A DNA stretch of 64,000 nt from NCBI RefSeq assembly GCF_958405895.1, contig NZ_CATZAR010000007.1; one strand, written 5' to 3'. How positions within the stretch are numbered: position 1 is the first letter of the stretch; the number at the start of each line of letters is the position of its first letter. A program made the position numbers and the translations under genes. Under the pieces are notes generated by a model, which saw nothing but the letters and a program-made list of their open reading frames with translations, had not been told where the DNA came from and searched no databases. Of the stretch, positions 42,750 through 50,476 are shown in pieces. The stretch comes from Ralstonia thomasii (GTDB lineage: Bacteria > Pseudomonadota > Gammaproteobacteria > Burkholderiales > Burkholderiaceae).

Positions 42750-43448
42750 TCACTGCCCCTCAAGCTCGTGCTTGATCTTGAACAGCTCGGTATCGGTGCG
42801 AATACCCAGCTTGCGATAGGCCGATTGCTTTTGCGAGCTGATCGTCTTGATGCTGCGCGCAAATTTCTCGGCAATGTCCGTGACCGACATGCCGTCCAGG
42901 CAGCAGCGCAGTACCTCGCGCTCGCGCGGGCTGAGTTCGGAGCGGTCGATCAGGGCGGACAGCTTGGTGCCATTGGTGACGGGCGCGGGCGCATCGGCGG
43001 AAAGCGCATCGCGCTCCATCTCGGCAGCCAGCGCGGCATTCAGGCGCTTGCCGCCCGCGGCCACCGTGCGGATGGCGCGTACCAATTCCGACAGATCCTC
43101 TTCCTTGCCGACAAAACCGCGTGCGCCGGCATGCATGACCATGCCCACCGTCGCCATGTTGTGATGCGCCGACGCCACCAGGATCTTCAAGTCCGGATAG
43201 CGCACGCGGATCAGGCGGATCAGGTTCAGCCCGTCAATCTCGGTGGGTCCGAGCGAGTAGTCCATCAGCAGGACATCCACCTCAAGGCTTTTGTCTTTGA
43301 GTGCCTGCACGATTTCGCGACCCGAGGCGAACATGCCGGAAACCTCGATGTCGGCCTCCTGTTTCAGGCGCGCAGCCAGACCATGGCGGACAACCGCATG
43401 GTCATCGAGCACGATCACGCGGATCGGCCGGGTCGCGGTCCAATTCAT
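42750..43448 (-). CDS. RcsB/BvgA-like response regulator (orphan)
   Basis: 232 residues. The receiver domain has VIVLDDHAVVRHG, the phospho-acceptor in DVLLMDYSLGPTEIDG and Lys in GFVGKEEDL. The C-terminal LuxR helix-turn-helix begins LSPREREVLRCCLDGMSVTD. It resembles RcsB/BvgA-type regulators of surface structures. No kinase adjoins it. The preceding spacer to 43551 is short and shows nothing more. Confidence 0.88.
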   Translation of the reverse strand: MNWTATRPIRVIVLDDHAVVRHGLAARLKQEADIEVSGMFASGREIVQALKDKSLEVDVLLMDYSLGPTEIDGLNLIRLIRVRYPDLKILVASAHHNMATVGMVMHAGARGFVGKEEDLSELVRAIRTVAAGGKRLNAALAAEMERDALSADAPAPVTNGTKLSALIDRSELSPREREVLRCCLDGMSVTDIAEKFARSIKTISSQKQSAYRKLGIRTDTELFKIKHELEGQ

Positions 43449-43550
43449 GTTGGCAGGTTCCTATTCGACGGGGATTACTCGCAGCACAAGAGCGCCCCAA
43501 GATGCCGCAGAGGCCGACATCTTAATAGCATTCCGGCGTAGCAACGGTGG

Positions 43551-44471
43551 TCACTTGGCCTCGACGATGGTGTCGTCTCGGGCGTAGACGCGGCAATTGA
43601 CCCATCGCTCGGTACAGAAAGCCATCGCCCGAAATTCTGCGTTCTGGCCTACGGCCCAGGAGTAGTGATCGCCGTCGGAGGCGACAAAAATCTTCGGCCA
43701 CGTTTTCTTCAGATACATATCGAAGCCGGCCTGTTGGTTTCGCCCGAGTTCGCCGGAGCGGCCTGGTGGCGCCGCCTGCGCGCTCGATGCGTAAGCGGCC
43801 GGTGCAGCCGTCGCCTGAGCCAGCGATTTCTGCCCGCGCGCAGGGACATCGGCAATCCAGTCCGCAGGAATCGCGAAGTTCAGGTTCTGCCCCATGGTGA
43901 GCACGACTTGATGGTCTGTTATGCCAATCAATCGGCCGTCCGCATCGAACAGGCCGCCCCCGCTGGACCCTTGTGAGATTGGGGCAGACGTCTGGATGCT
44001 CTTGAGACGTCCTTCGTCATCGGTACGCAATGACGAGATCAAACCCTCACTGATCGTCAGCTCCAGCCCCAGCGGATTGCCGACTGCGTACACCTTCTGC
44101 CCCGTCACGAGCGCGCTACCCGGAGCAAGCGTCACTGCAGGCGCGTGGAAATCCGCGACCCGCAGTTGACAGAGGTCGCGCTCCACGTCGGGATACTGCA
44201 AGCGAGCACCGTAGCTTGCGTTGCCGCGTTTGAGCCAGACTTGCTTGCCGCCGCGCAGCACATGGCAGTTCGTAATCGCCACACCATCGGCAATGACCAC
44301 TGCGCTGCCAATGGACAGCGGCCGGCCGTCCGAACCCGCAACGCGGACCTCCCAGACGCTAGGCGAGACCTTGGCAAAGACCGCTGCGGGCTCAAGCGCG
44401 ACCGCGCGCTCTGCAGCGCCGGCGCAGACCACGGCAGCAGCCAGCAGTGAAACCAGTCGAACGATATGCAT
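43551..44471 (-). CDS. Exported trypsin-like serine protease
   Basis: 306 residues: a signal peptide (about 1-24), then a trypsin-like (S1C/DegP-type) protease domain with the triad in AITNCHVLRGG (His), ERDLCQLRV (Asp) and QGSSGGGLFD (Ser). No PDZ domain follows; instead there is an Ala-rich linker (about 215-235) and a C-terminal domain of about 60 residues that I do not recognise. The lipoprotein gene lies 19 bases upstream on the same strand, so both are probably co-expressed in the periplasm. A TTG three codons upstream is an alternative start. Confidence 0.83.
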   Translation of the reverse strand: MHIVRLVSLLAAAVVCAGAAERAVALEPAAVFAKVSPSVWEVRVAGSDGRPLSIGSAVVIADGVAITNCHVLRGGKQVWLKRGNASYGARLQYPDVERDLCQLRVADFHAPAVTLAPGSALVTGQKVYAVGNPLGLELTISEGLISSLRTDDEGRLKSIQTSAPISQGSSGGGLFDADGRLIGITDHQVVLTMGQNLNFAIPADWIADVPARGQKSLAQATAAPAAYASSAQAAPPGRSGELGRNQQAGFDMYLKKTWPKIFVASDGDHYSWAVGQNAEFRAMAFCTERWVNCRVYARDDTIVEAK

Positions 44472-44490
44472 GTTAGTCAAGCGGGCCGCC

Positions 44491-45057
44491 TCATTGGGGC
44501 ACCAGCAAATCTTTGAGGTCGCTCAGCGTGGTCGATCCATCTTCCGAACGGGTGCGATCACGCATGTGCGCGATATCGGCGTCGGTCAAGGGCTGGCAAG
44601 CAGATTGCGTTGCCCATTGCCGATAGCGCGCAGCCACCGGGCGCCATGACAGCCCATTGCTGGATTCGATGAGTGCCGCCCGACAGCCCCGCTCGCTTTC
44701 GGAGTAAGTCGAACGCAACTGGTAACGGTGCCCCGTCAGCGGAACGAAACTCACCGCAACCGAGCAGAAATAGGTCAGGTTCCCCGCCGGACGCACGAAG
44801 TTCACGGCCATGGTCGTCGGCACGTCGGTCAGCACACGCACGGAGCGCGCTGGCTGGTTCGTGGCAATTGCCACGCGTTGCCCCGTGCATGTGCGGGCGT
44901 CATCGAATACCAGCAATGCGGCGGCCGCGCCGCTGGCGGGCCGTATAAACTCAACCGGCACGGTCCGGGCACCCGCGGGCGGTTCTACATACGGCTGTGC
45001 GCAGCCCGCAAGCCACAAAGCGCCTCCCAACAAAGAGGCGGTCATTCTGAGCGTCAT
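44491..45057 (-). CDS. Putative lipoprotein
   Basis: 188 residues with a lipobox LAGC at about residue 17 (ASLLGGALWLAGCAQP), so probably a lipid-anchored envelope protein. The mature part has four more cysteines (TCTGQ, YFCSV, RGCRA, SACQP) that could form disulfides. The family is not recognised. It is the first gene of a two-gene operon with the serine protease. The start 45057 is set by GGGGGGAGCGC; residues upstream are not conserved in character. Confidence 0.7.
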   Translation of the reverse strand: MTLRMTASLLGGALWLAGCAQPYVEPPAGARTVPVEFIRPASGAAAALLVFDDARTCTGQRVAIATNQPARSVRVLTDVPTTMAVNFVRPAGNLTYFCSVAVSFVPLTGHRYQLRSTYSESERGCRAALIESSNGLSWRPVAARYRQWATQSACQPLTDADIAHMRDRTRSEDGSTTLSDLKDLLVPQ

Positions 45058-45218
45058 GCGCTCCCCCCCAAAGGCAACCTTTTCTGAGATCGGCATTTCC
45101 TTCTTCGAGCGCAGTGGCACGCACGCTCGATGCCGCTGAAGTGTAACCAAAGGTGACGGAGAGGGACTGACCTGAGTACCAGCGTTGTGCGCGCGCGTCG
45201 GCCGCGGGTCAGCCGCGC

Positions 45219-45827
45219 TCAGGCCAGCGCCGCGTCGATGCGCGCCTGCGTGCTGCGGCGCGCGCGCTCGAACACCGCCATGTCGCCCATCAGAAACGCC
45301 ACGTTGGCGTTGGAGCGAAACGATTCGATCTCAAAGACGAGCTGATCGACGTCGACATCCGCGCGCAATTCACCGGCCGCCTGCGCCGCGGCAATCGTCT
45401 CGCGAAACCGCGCACGCACCGACTCGCGGTGTCCGCGCACACGATCCTGGATCGCGCCCGGGCGGGCCCGGTATTCGTAGCTGGCCGCGCAGACAAAGCA
45501 GCCGCCTGGCGATGCGCCGCTGGCCACGTAGTCGAACCAGCCGTCGGTCAGCGCCCGCAGGCGGGCAAGCGGGCTTTCCAGCGCCAGCGCGGGCTTCACC
45601 ACCTTCTCGCGGTAGTGCACCACGCCCGCGTCGAGCGTGGAGAGCTGCAGCGTTTCCTTGTCGCCGAAGAGCACCTGGATATTGCCCTTGCCCACGCCTG
45701 CATCCGTGGCCAAGCGGCCGATGGTGAGGCCCTCCAGCCCATCGGTGGAAGCGATGGCGGTGGCGTGCTCCAACACCTGGGCGCGCGCGCGTTCGCCACG
45801 CTGGCGGCGGCCGTCGGTTTTGTTCAT
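45219..45827 (-). CDS. TetR-family transcriptional regulator
   Basis: 202 residues. The N-terminal helix-turn-helix (about 10-55; EGLTIGRLATDAGVGKGNIQ) is typical of TetR. The C-terminal ligand domain (WFDYVASGASPGGCFVCAASYEY) resembles the YcdC/LmrA-like group. It is divergent from an MFS exporter, across 104 bases containing a strong palindrome, so it almost surely represses that exporter and itself. Confidence 0.88.
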   Translation of the reverse strand: MNKTDGRRQRGERARAQVLEHATAIASTDGLEGLTIGRLATDAGVGKGNIQVLFGDKETLQLSTLDAGVVHYREKVVKPALALESPLARLRALTDGWFDYVASGASPGGCFVCAASYEYRARPGAIQDRVRGHRESVRARFRETIAAAQAAGELRADVDVDQLVFEIESFRSNANVAFLMGDMAVFERARRSTQARIDAALA

Positions 45828-45889
45828 GGCAATGCCCTATCGATGAGTGGGGTCAACACAATCGACCCTTGACGTGGGCCAATCGCCCT

Positions 45890-45915
45890 TTAGTATACGT
45901 ACGACCGTATATTAA
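45890..45915. promoter_or_regulatory. TetR-type palindromic operator
   Basis: TTAGTATACG (45890-45899) and CGTATATTAA (45906-45915) form a dyad matching at 9 of 10 positions around a 6-base centre. It lies 17 bases before the MFS start and 63 before tetR. The core TATACG-N6-CGTATA is the usual length and form of a TetR site. Confidence 0.75.
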
Positions 45916-45931
45916 TAACCCGAGATCGCCC

Positions 45932-47398
45932 ATGTCAACGGAATCCCTTTCCGCCGGTAGCGTTGCCTCGCCAGCCAAACGGCACTGGCCCGCGCTGGCG
46001 GCGCTGCTGACCGGCAACTTCGTCACCATTCTCGACCTGTTCATCGTCAATGTGGCGATTCCGGACATCCGGGCCGGCCTGCATGCGAGTTTTGCCGAAA
46101 TCCAGCTCGTGATGGTCGGCTACAGCGCGGCGTATGCGGTGTTCCTGCTCAACGGCGCGCGCCTGGGCGATCTGTTCGGACGCAAGCGCATGTTTCTGGC
46201 AGGCATGGCGCTGTTCACGCTCGCATCTGCGCTGTGCGGGCTGGCCACCACGCCGTGGATGCTGATCGCCATGCGTGTCGGCCAAGGCCTGGGCGCGGCC
46301 ATCCTCATGCCCCAGGTGATGGCCTCGCTGCGCGTACTGTTTGACGGCGATGCGCGACGCCGCGCATTCGGCACCATGGGCGCCGTGCAGGGCGTGGCGG
46401 CGTCGGTCTCGCAAATCATCGGCGGCTGGCTGATCGCGCATCCGCTGGCGGCCAACGTGTCGGGCTGGCGCGCGGTATTCCTGGTGAACGTGCCAATCGG
46501 CATTGCGGCGCTGCTGGCGGCGCGGGCCTCCGTGGCGGAATCGCGTGCGCCGGTGGCCGCGCGATTGGACGTGCACGGCGCCGTGGCCGGCGCGGTGGCG
46601 CTGGCAATGCTGCTGGTGCCGATCATGCAGGGCCGCGAGTCCGGCTGGCCGTGGTGGTCGTGGGCGGTGCCGCTGGCTTCTCTGCTGGTCTTCCGCCACT
46701 TTGTGCGGGTGGAGCAGACGCTGTCGGCGGCGGGCCGCGTCCCCATCATCGAGATGGCGCTGTTCCGCAACCGCAGCTTTGTGCTGGGCGTGCTGGCGAT
46801 CTTTCTGTTCTACACGGCCATCAGTTCGTACTTCCTGGCGCTGACGATCCTGCTGCAGTTCGGGCGCGGCTTGTCGGCGTTGGCAGCGGGGCTGGTGTTC
46901 ACGCCGGCGGCCGTCGCCTTCTTTACGGGCTCGCTGACGGCGCCCCGCCTGGCCGAACGCATCGGGCAGCGCGCCTTGTTGCTGGGCGTAGCGATCTTCG
47001 CCGTGGGCATGGTTGTCCTGGCCACCATGGCGCAACTGGGCGCGGGCACTGCGTGGCTGATCCTGCCGCTGATGCTCAACGGCTTCGGGCAAGGCATGGT
47101 GATTCCGCTGTCGCTCAACACCATCCTGAGCGGCGTGGAAACAGCCCAGGCCGGCATGGGCGCCGGTACCGTTACGACCATGCAGGCCGTGGGCAATGCG
47201 GTGGGCGTGACGGTGGTGGGCGTGCTGCTGTTCTCGCTGCTCGGTCAGGTGGAGGGGGCCGATGGCGCGGTCGCGGCGGAAGCGGCAACACACGCTGCGC
47301 ACTACGGCCACGCGTTTGCGCTGGCCACGCTCTACAACGTGGCGGCGACGGTGCTGTCCTTCGTGCTGTTCTGGCGCGCGTGGCGCCGTCACGCCTGA
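45932..47398 (+). CDS. MFS drug exporter, DHA2 (EmrB/QacA) family
   Basis: 488 residues with 14 predicted membrane segments. It has the DHA2 motif GNFVTILDLFIVNVAIPDIR in TM1, the loop 2-3 motif A (GARLGDLFGRKRMFLAG) and motif C-like glycines in TM5. It is probably a proton-driven exporter of hydrophobic or cationic compounds. The start 45932 is only 17 bases after the TetR palindrome, so bound repressor would block transcription. It is convergent, nearly overlapping, with the PAP2 gene (6 bases). Confidence 0.9.
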   Translation: MSTESLSAGSVASPAKRHWPALAALLTGNFVTILDLFIVNVAIPDIRAGLHASFAEIQLVMVGYSAAYAVFLLNGARLGDLFGRKRMFLAGMALFTLASALCGLATTPWMLIAMRVGQGLGAAILMPQVMASLRVLFDGDARRRAFGTMGAVQGVAASVSQIIGGWLIAHPLAANVSGWRAVFLVNVPIGIAALLAARASVAESRAPVAARLDVHGAVAGAVALAMLLVPIMQGRESGWPWWSWAVPLASLLVFRHFVRVEQTLSAAGRVPIIEMALFRNRSFVLGVLAIFLFYTAISSYFLALTILLQFGRGLSALAAGLVFTPAAVAFFTGSLTAPRLAERIGQRALLLGVAIFAVGMVVLATMAQLGAGTAWLILPLMLNGFGQGMVIPLSLNTILSGVETAQAGMGAGTVTTMQAVGNAVGVTVVGVLLFSLLGQVEGADGAVAAEAATHAAHYGHAFALATLYNVAATVLSFVLFWRAWRRHA

Positions 47399-47404
47399 GC
47401 GGGC

Positions 47405-48004
47405 TTACTTGCGCACCCAGCCGCGCCGCACGCAGGGCGCCAGCACCACGCCATGCAAGGCCAGCCCCAGCCGGTGCAGCGGCTCCGACAGCGTATACGC
47501 CACACGCCCGCTGCAAAGCCATGCGCACAGGGCCGACACAGCCGCCGCGCCCAGCATGTCGAACGGATAGTGCACGCCCAGGTAGATGCGCGCCCACGCC
47601 ATGGGCAAGCCCAAAAGCGCCAGCAACACGCCCACGCGGCGCAGGCGTGCGTTCCACATCAGGCTGAATGCCACGGTCCACAGCGCCGTCAGGTGGTCGC
47701 TGGGGAACGACGAATCCGGCGCGTGCGGCAGCAGATTCGTGCCCAGTTCAATCGCAAACGGCCTGGGGTGATACCACGCGAGGCCGAAGCCGACGTTGAT
47801 CGACAACGCCAGCGCTGCAGCCACGCCGGTCTGCAGTGCCTGCCTGCGCGTGGTGGGCTCACCCCACAGCCAGCCGGCGACGAGCGTGAGCGGCACCAGC
47901 CAGATCGCGTATTCGGCAAAGGCCATCGCCAGCCAGACGGTGGCAGCCGATGCGTCGGCCGGCGCGTTGATCCAAAGAAACAGCGTGTGATTGAGTGATT
48001 CCAT
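47405..48004 (-). CDS. PAP2-superfamily membrane phosphatase (BcrC-like)
   Basis: 199 residues with about six membrane segments and the three phosphatase motifs: C1 around WYHPRPF, C2 SFPSDH and C3 RIYLGVHYPFDMLGA. The C2 Gly-to-Asp change (SxxPSDH) fits undecaprenyl-pyrophosphate phosphatases of the BcrC/YbjG type, which recycle the cell-wall lipid carrier. Lipid phosphatase is the alternative. Confidence 0.85.
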   Translation of the reverse strand: MESLNHTLFLWINAPADASAATVWLAMAFAEYAIWLVPLTLVAGWLWGEPTTRRQALQTGVAAALALSINVGFGLAWYHPRPFAIELGTNLLPHAPDSSFPSDHLTALWTVAFSLMWNARLRRVGVLLALLGLPMAWARIYLGVHYPFDMLGAAAVSALCAWLCSGRVAYTLSEPLHRLGLALHGVVLAPCVRRGWVRK

Positions 48005-48105
48005 ACAGCGTTGGCCAAGGGCCCGGGGGGTTCAACAACCGTGAGATGCCGGACCCACACTACTAAAAATTCCCTTCAATTCCCTTGGAACCGGCCTGTG
48101 GGCAA

Positions 48106-48196
48106 GCCTAGGCCACCCGACTTAGGCCAGCCGTAGCGATCTCCTCCTTGCCCGGATCATTGCCTAGGCTTTTCCCACCGCCTGACGCTCCCTAGG
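48106..48196. promoter_or_regulatory. Cluster of CCTAGG palindromes
   Basis: GCCTAGGC occurs perfectly at 48106-48113 and 48162-48169, and CCTAGG again at 48191-48196, with a half-site TTAGGCC at 48122-48128. CTAG is normally rare in such genomes, so three in 91 bases is notable. The cluster lies between the PAP2 start and a small membrane ORF. Confidence 0.45.
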
Positions 48197-48256
48197 ATGT
48201 AGGCACACCGACACGCGGGCAGGTCGGACACGCACAGTCTCGAACCCCGGGGATGA

Positions 48257-48463
48257 ATGGAAATTTGTCTGATTCAGCGGGACACACGCCGGCAGGCGAC
48301 GTTTGCCGGTGCGATTGCGCTGCTGATCTTGTTGACGCTGGGCGTCGCTGCACCACGCGCAGGCCTGCAATGGCCTGCGACCAACCCCTTCATGCCGATG
48401 TGCGCGCTGACTGCGTTCACCACGGCCAGCATCGCCGCGTTTCTGCTGGGCGCGCTCACGTAA
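48257..48463 (+). CDS. Small membrane protein, possibly a MASE-type sensor fragment
   Basis: 68 residues with two hydrophobic helices (about 15-33 and 48-66). The connecting stretch PATNPFMPMCALTAFTTAS resembles the start of MASE4-type membrane sensor domains, which normally have more helices and precede a kinase or cyclase. The frame stops at 48461-48463. It could be a genuine two-helix protein or the truncated 5' end of a sensor gene. The PAS kinase at 48941 follows on the same strand. GGGG precedes the start closely, and ATG 48253 in another frame competes. Confidence 0.4.
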   Translation: MEICLIQRDTRRQATFAGAIALLILLTLGVAAPRAGLQWPATNPFMPMCALTAFTTASIAAFLLGALT

Positions 48464-48940
48464 CGCACATCAAACATCAAGCACCCGTGAGCGTTTGCCC
48501 TGCCCGTCTTTGCTGTCTTCTTTATTTCTTCTGTATATAAAAATAGTAGTAGTAGATAACGGTGGACCGTTTCTGTGGATAGCTGCAGAAAACGCTTTAG
48601 CGTCAACGGCTTGCGAATTGCACAACCCATCGGACAGTGTGTGCCGTTGCGTGGATGACTCGTGCAGGGCACGCCCCACCCTCTCGGCAACCATCAAAGT
48701 TATTCCCGTGCTGCGGACAACCTGACCCCGGGCAGCCAACACAGTTGTCCCTGAAGTTCTTCACGCGCTTATCCACATATCCACAGCGGCAATCGCGACC
48801 ATGTCCATGCGCGCAAGCGCGCTTCCAGATCGGTGCCTTTGATTGCCATCCTCCAGCATCATATTCTTGGGTAGATGCTCGGAAAACGGCCTCCAACTGG
48901 CCTGCCTTAGACGCCCGAACCCGCTGCGACGGGGCTTGAT
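48464..48940. other. AT-richer spacer with DnaA boxes and a TAG repeat
   Basis: No convincing gene. It contains a perfect DnaA box TTATCCACA (48769-48777), an abutting near-box ATATCCACA (48777-48785) and an inverted near-box TGTGGATAG (48574-48582). Upstream of the latter is an AT-rich stretch (about 48510-48545) leading into four TAG trinucleotides (48544-48555). The local base composition is clearly more AT-rich than the surroundings. No dnaA, dnaN, rep or par gene is near. Confidence 0.55.
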
Positions 48941-50077
48941 ATGGATACCAACGCAGACAGATTGCGAAAACCGGCAAGCGATGCAGCCATCGCCCACGTG
49001 CCCGTGGAGGAGCGTTATCGCACCTTGGTCGACGCGATACAGGACTATGCAATCTTCCTCCTGGATCCCACAGGTCACATTGCCAGTTGGAATGCCGGTG
49101 CCCAACGCATCAAGGGCTATCACGCCGACGAAATCCTCGGCCAACACTTCTCGGTCTTCTATCCTGCCGAGGCAATTGCGCAGAACTATCCGGGCGAAGA
49201 ACTCAAACGCGCGGCCGCCCTTGGCCGCTGGGAAGACGAAGGATGGCGCATCCGCAAGGACGGCTCGCTCTTCTGGGCCAACGTGGTGATCACTGCCCTG
49301 CGGGATGAAGACGGCGACCTGATCGGCTTTGCCAAGGTCACCCGGGACCTGACCGAGCGCGAGCGGCTCAAGCAGCTCGAGTACGCGAGCGAGCTGGCAT
49401 CCCGGGTCGAAGCCACTCGCGAAGAAGAAAAGAAGCGTATTGCACGCGAGCTTCATGATGACCTCGGGCAGCAATTGACTGCGCTGAAGATGATCATCAC
49501 CGCCCTGCTTGCAGATGACAGCACCACGCCGGAAGCCCTGGCGTACGCGCGCGAAAGAACACTGGCGATGAGCCATGCTATTGACCACGCGCTCGCGTCG
49601 GTCCGGCGTCTTGCCGCGGGCCTGCGGCCGACCATGCTCGACGACCTGGGGCTGCTGCCCGCGCTCGACTGGCTCGTCACCGATTTCGGACAACATACCG
49701 GCCTGCGGGTCGCACTGAACTGCAATACGCATACGGTGGCGTTCAACGACGCCGCCTCCACCGCGCTGTTCAGGATCGTGCAGGAAGGTCTGACCAACGT
49801 TGCCCGGCATGCGACGTCGGCAACGAAAGTCGTGGTCGATCTCCGATGCGACCGGTCAAATTGCGAGCTGGCGATTCACAACGATGGCGCCGTCGTCACG
49901 CACTCCACCAAACCCGCAGCCGGGCGGCCGCCGTCATCGGGGATCGCCGGCATCCGCGAGCGCGTGCGCCGCCTGGGAGGGACTTTCGCTGCGGGGCCGC
50001 TCCCGCAAGGCGGATACCGCATCCAGCTTGCGATTCCGCGGACAGCGATCGCGCTCGATTTGCCATCCGGTCGGTAG
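48941..50077 (+). CDS. Soluble PAS-domain sensor histidine kinase (NarX/HisKA_3 type)
   Basis: 378 residues with no membrane segment. A PAS domain lies at about 25-135 (LVDAIQDYAIFLLDPTGHIA, then KGYHADEILGQHFSVFYPAE and SLFWANVVITALRDEDG). The HisKA_3 dimerisation helix has phospho-His in ARELHDDLGQQLTALK (about 168), and the HATPase domain has the N box EGLTNVARHA (about 288) and the G box SGIAGIRERVRRLGG (about 333). Such kinases phosphorylate NarL-type regulators; two orphans of this class lie at 34950 and 42750. The PAS type often binds flavin, haem or nothing; this cannot be read here. Confidence 0.88.
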   Translation: MDTNADRLRKPASDAAIAHVPVEERYRTLVDAIQDYAIFLLDPTGHIASWNAGAQRIKGYHADEILGQHFSVFYPAEAIAQNYPGEELKRAAALGRWEDEGWRIRKDGSLFWANVVITALRDEDGDLIGFAKVTRDLTERERLKQLEYASELASRVEATREEEKKRIARELHDDLGQQLTALKMIITALLADDSTTPEALAYARERTLAMSHAIDHALASVRRLAAGLRPTMLDDLGLLPALDWLVTDFGQHTGLRVALNCNTHTVAFNDAASTALFRIVQEGLTNVARHATSATKVVVDLRCDRSNCELAIHNDGAVVTHSTKPAAGRPPSSGIAGIRERVRRLGGTFAAGPLPQGGYRIQLAIPRTAIALDLPSGR

Positions 50078-50476
50078 GCGTCTTCCACTCGACCGAATGG
50101 AAAGCCCACCCGTTACGTGTGGCGCATCAAGTGGGGCATTTTAGAAACGTCAATGAACGGTCGTTCTTCAACACGACCGGAGAACAGCGACGGATTCGCA
50201 TATACGAACCCCATGGGCAGTGCGACGCAGAATGCCCGCGCCGCCCGCACAGCGTGCAATAGTCGTCCATGGCAATGACCTTTATCGAGAGCCGGATGTC
50301 ACCGACTTCAGTATCTGTGTGACGCCCAGTTGTCGCTATCAGCGGGCGCTCATTATGTTGTCCGGGCGCGCCCTTATTTCTGTAGGTGAATACGGCAGGC
50401 GCTGTCAGCGCAGCCTGACAGCATTCGGCGCCCCAGGTTGGCGCCGGGTGAATGGCAACGGGTGCATCGGACTGGC
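50078..50476. other. Spacer with two tandem perfect hairpins
   Basis: No gene supported. GCTGTCAG (50401-50408)/CTGACAGC (50415-50422) and CGGCGCC (50426-50432)/GGCGCCG (50440-50446) form two adjacent perfect stems 30 bases from the 3' end of the permease gene. There is no T-run, so they may be weak or Rho-assisted ends or mRNA-stabilising structures for the minus-strand gene. Confidence 0.5.

Noticed and set aside
48464..48940. Chromosomal replication origin
   Set aside because: No dnaA, dnaN, rep or par gene is near, and only one box is perfect. Kept as a DnaA-box cluster, not as an origin.
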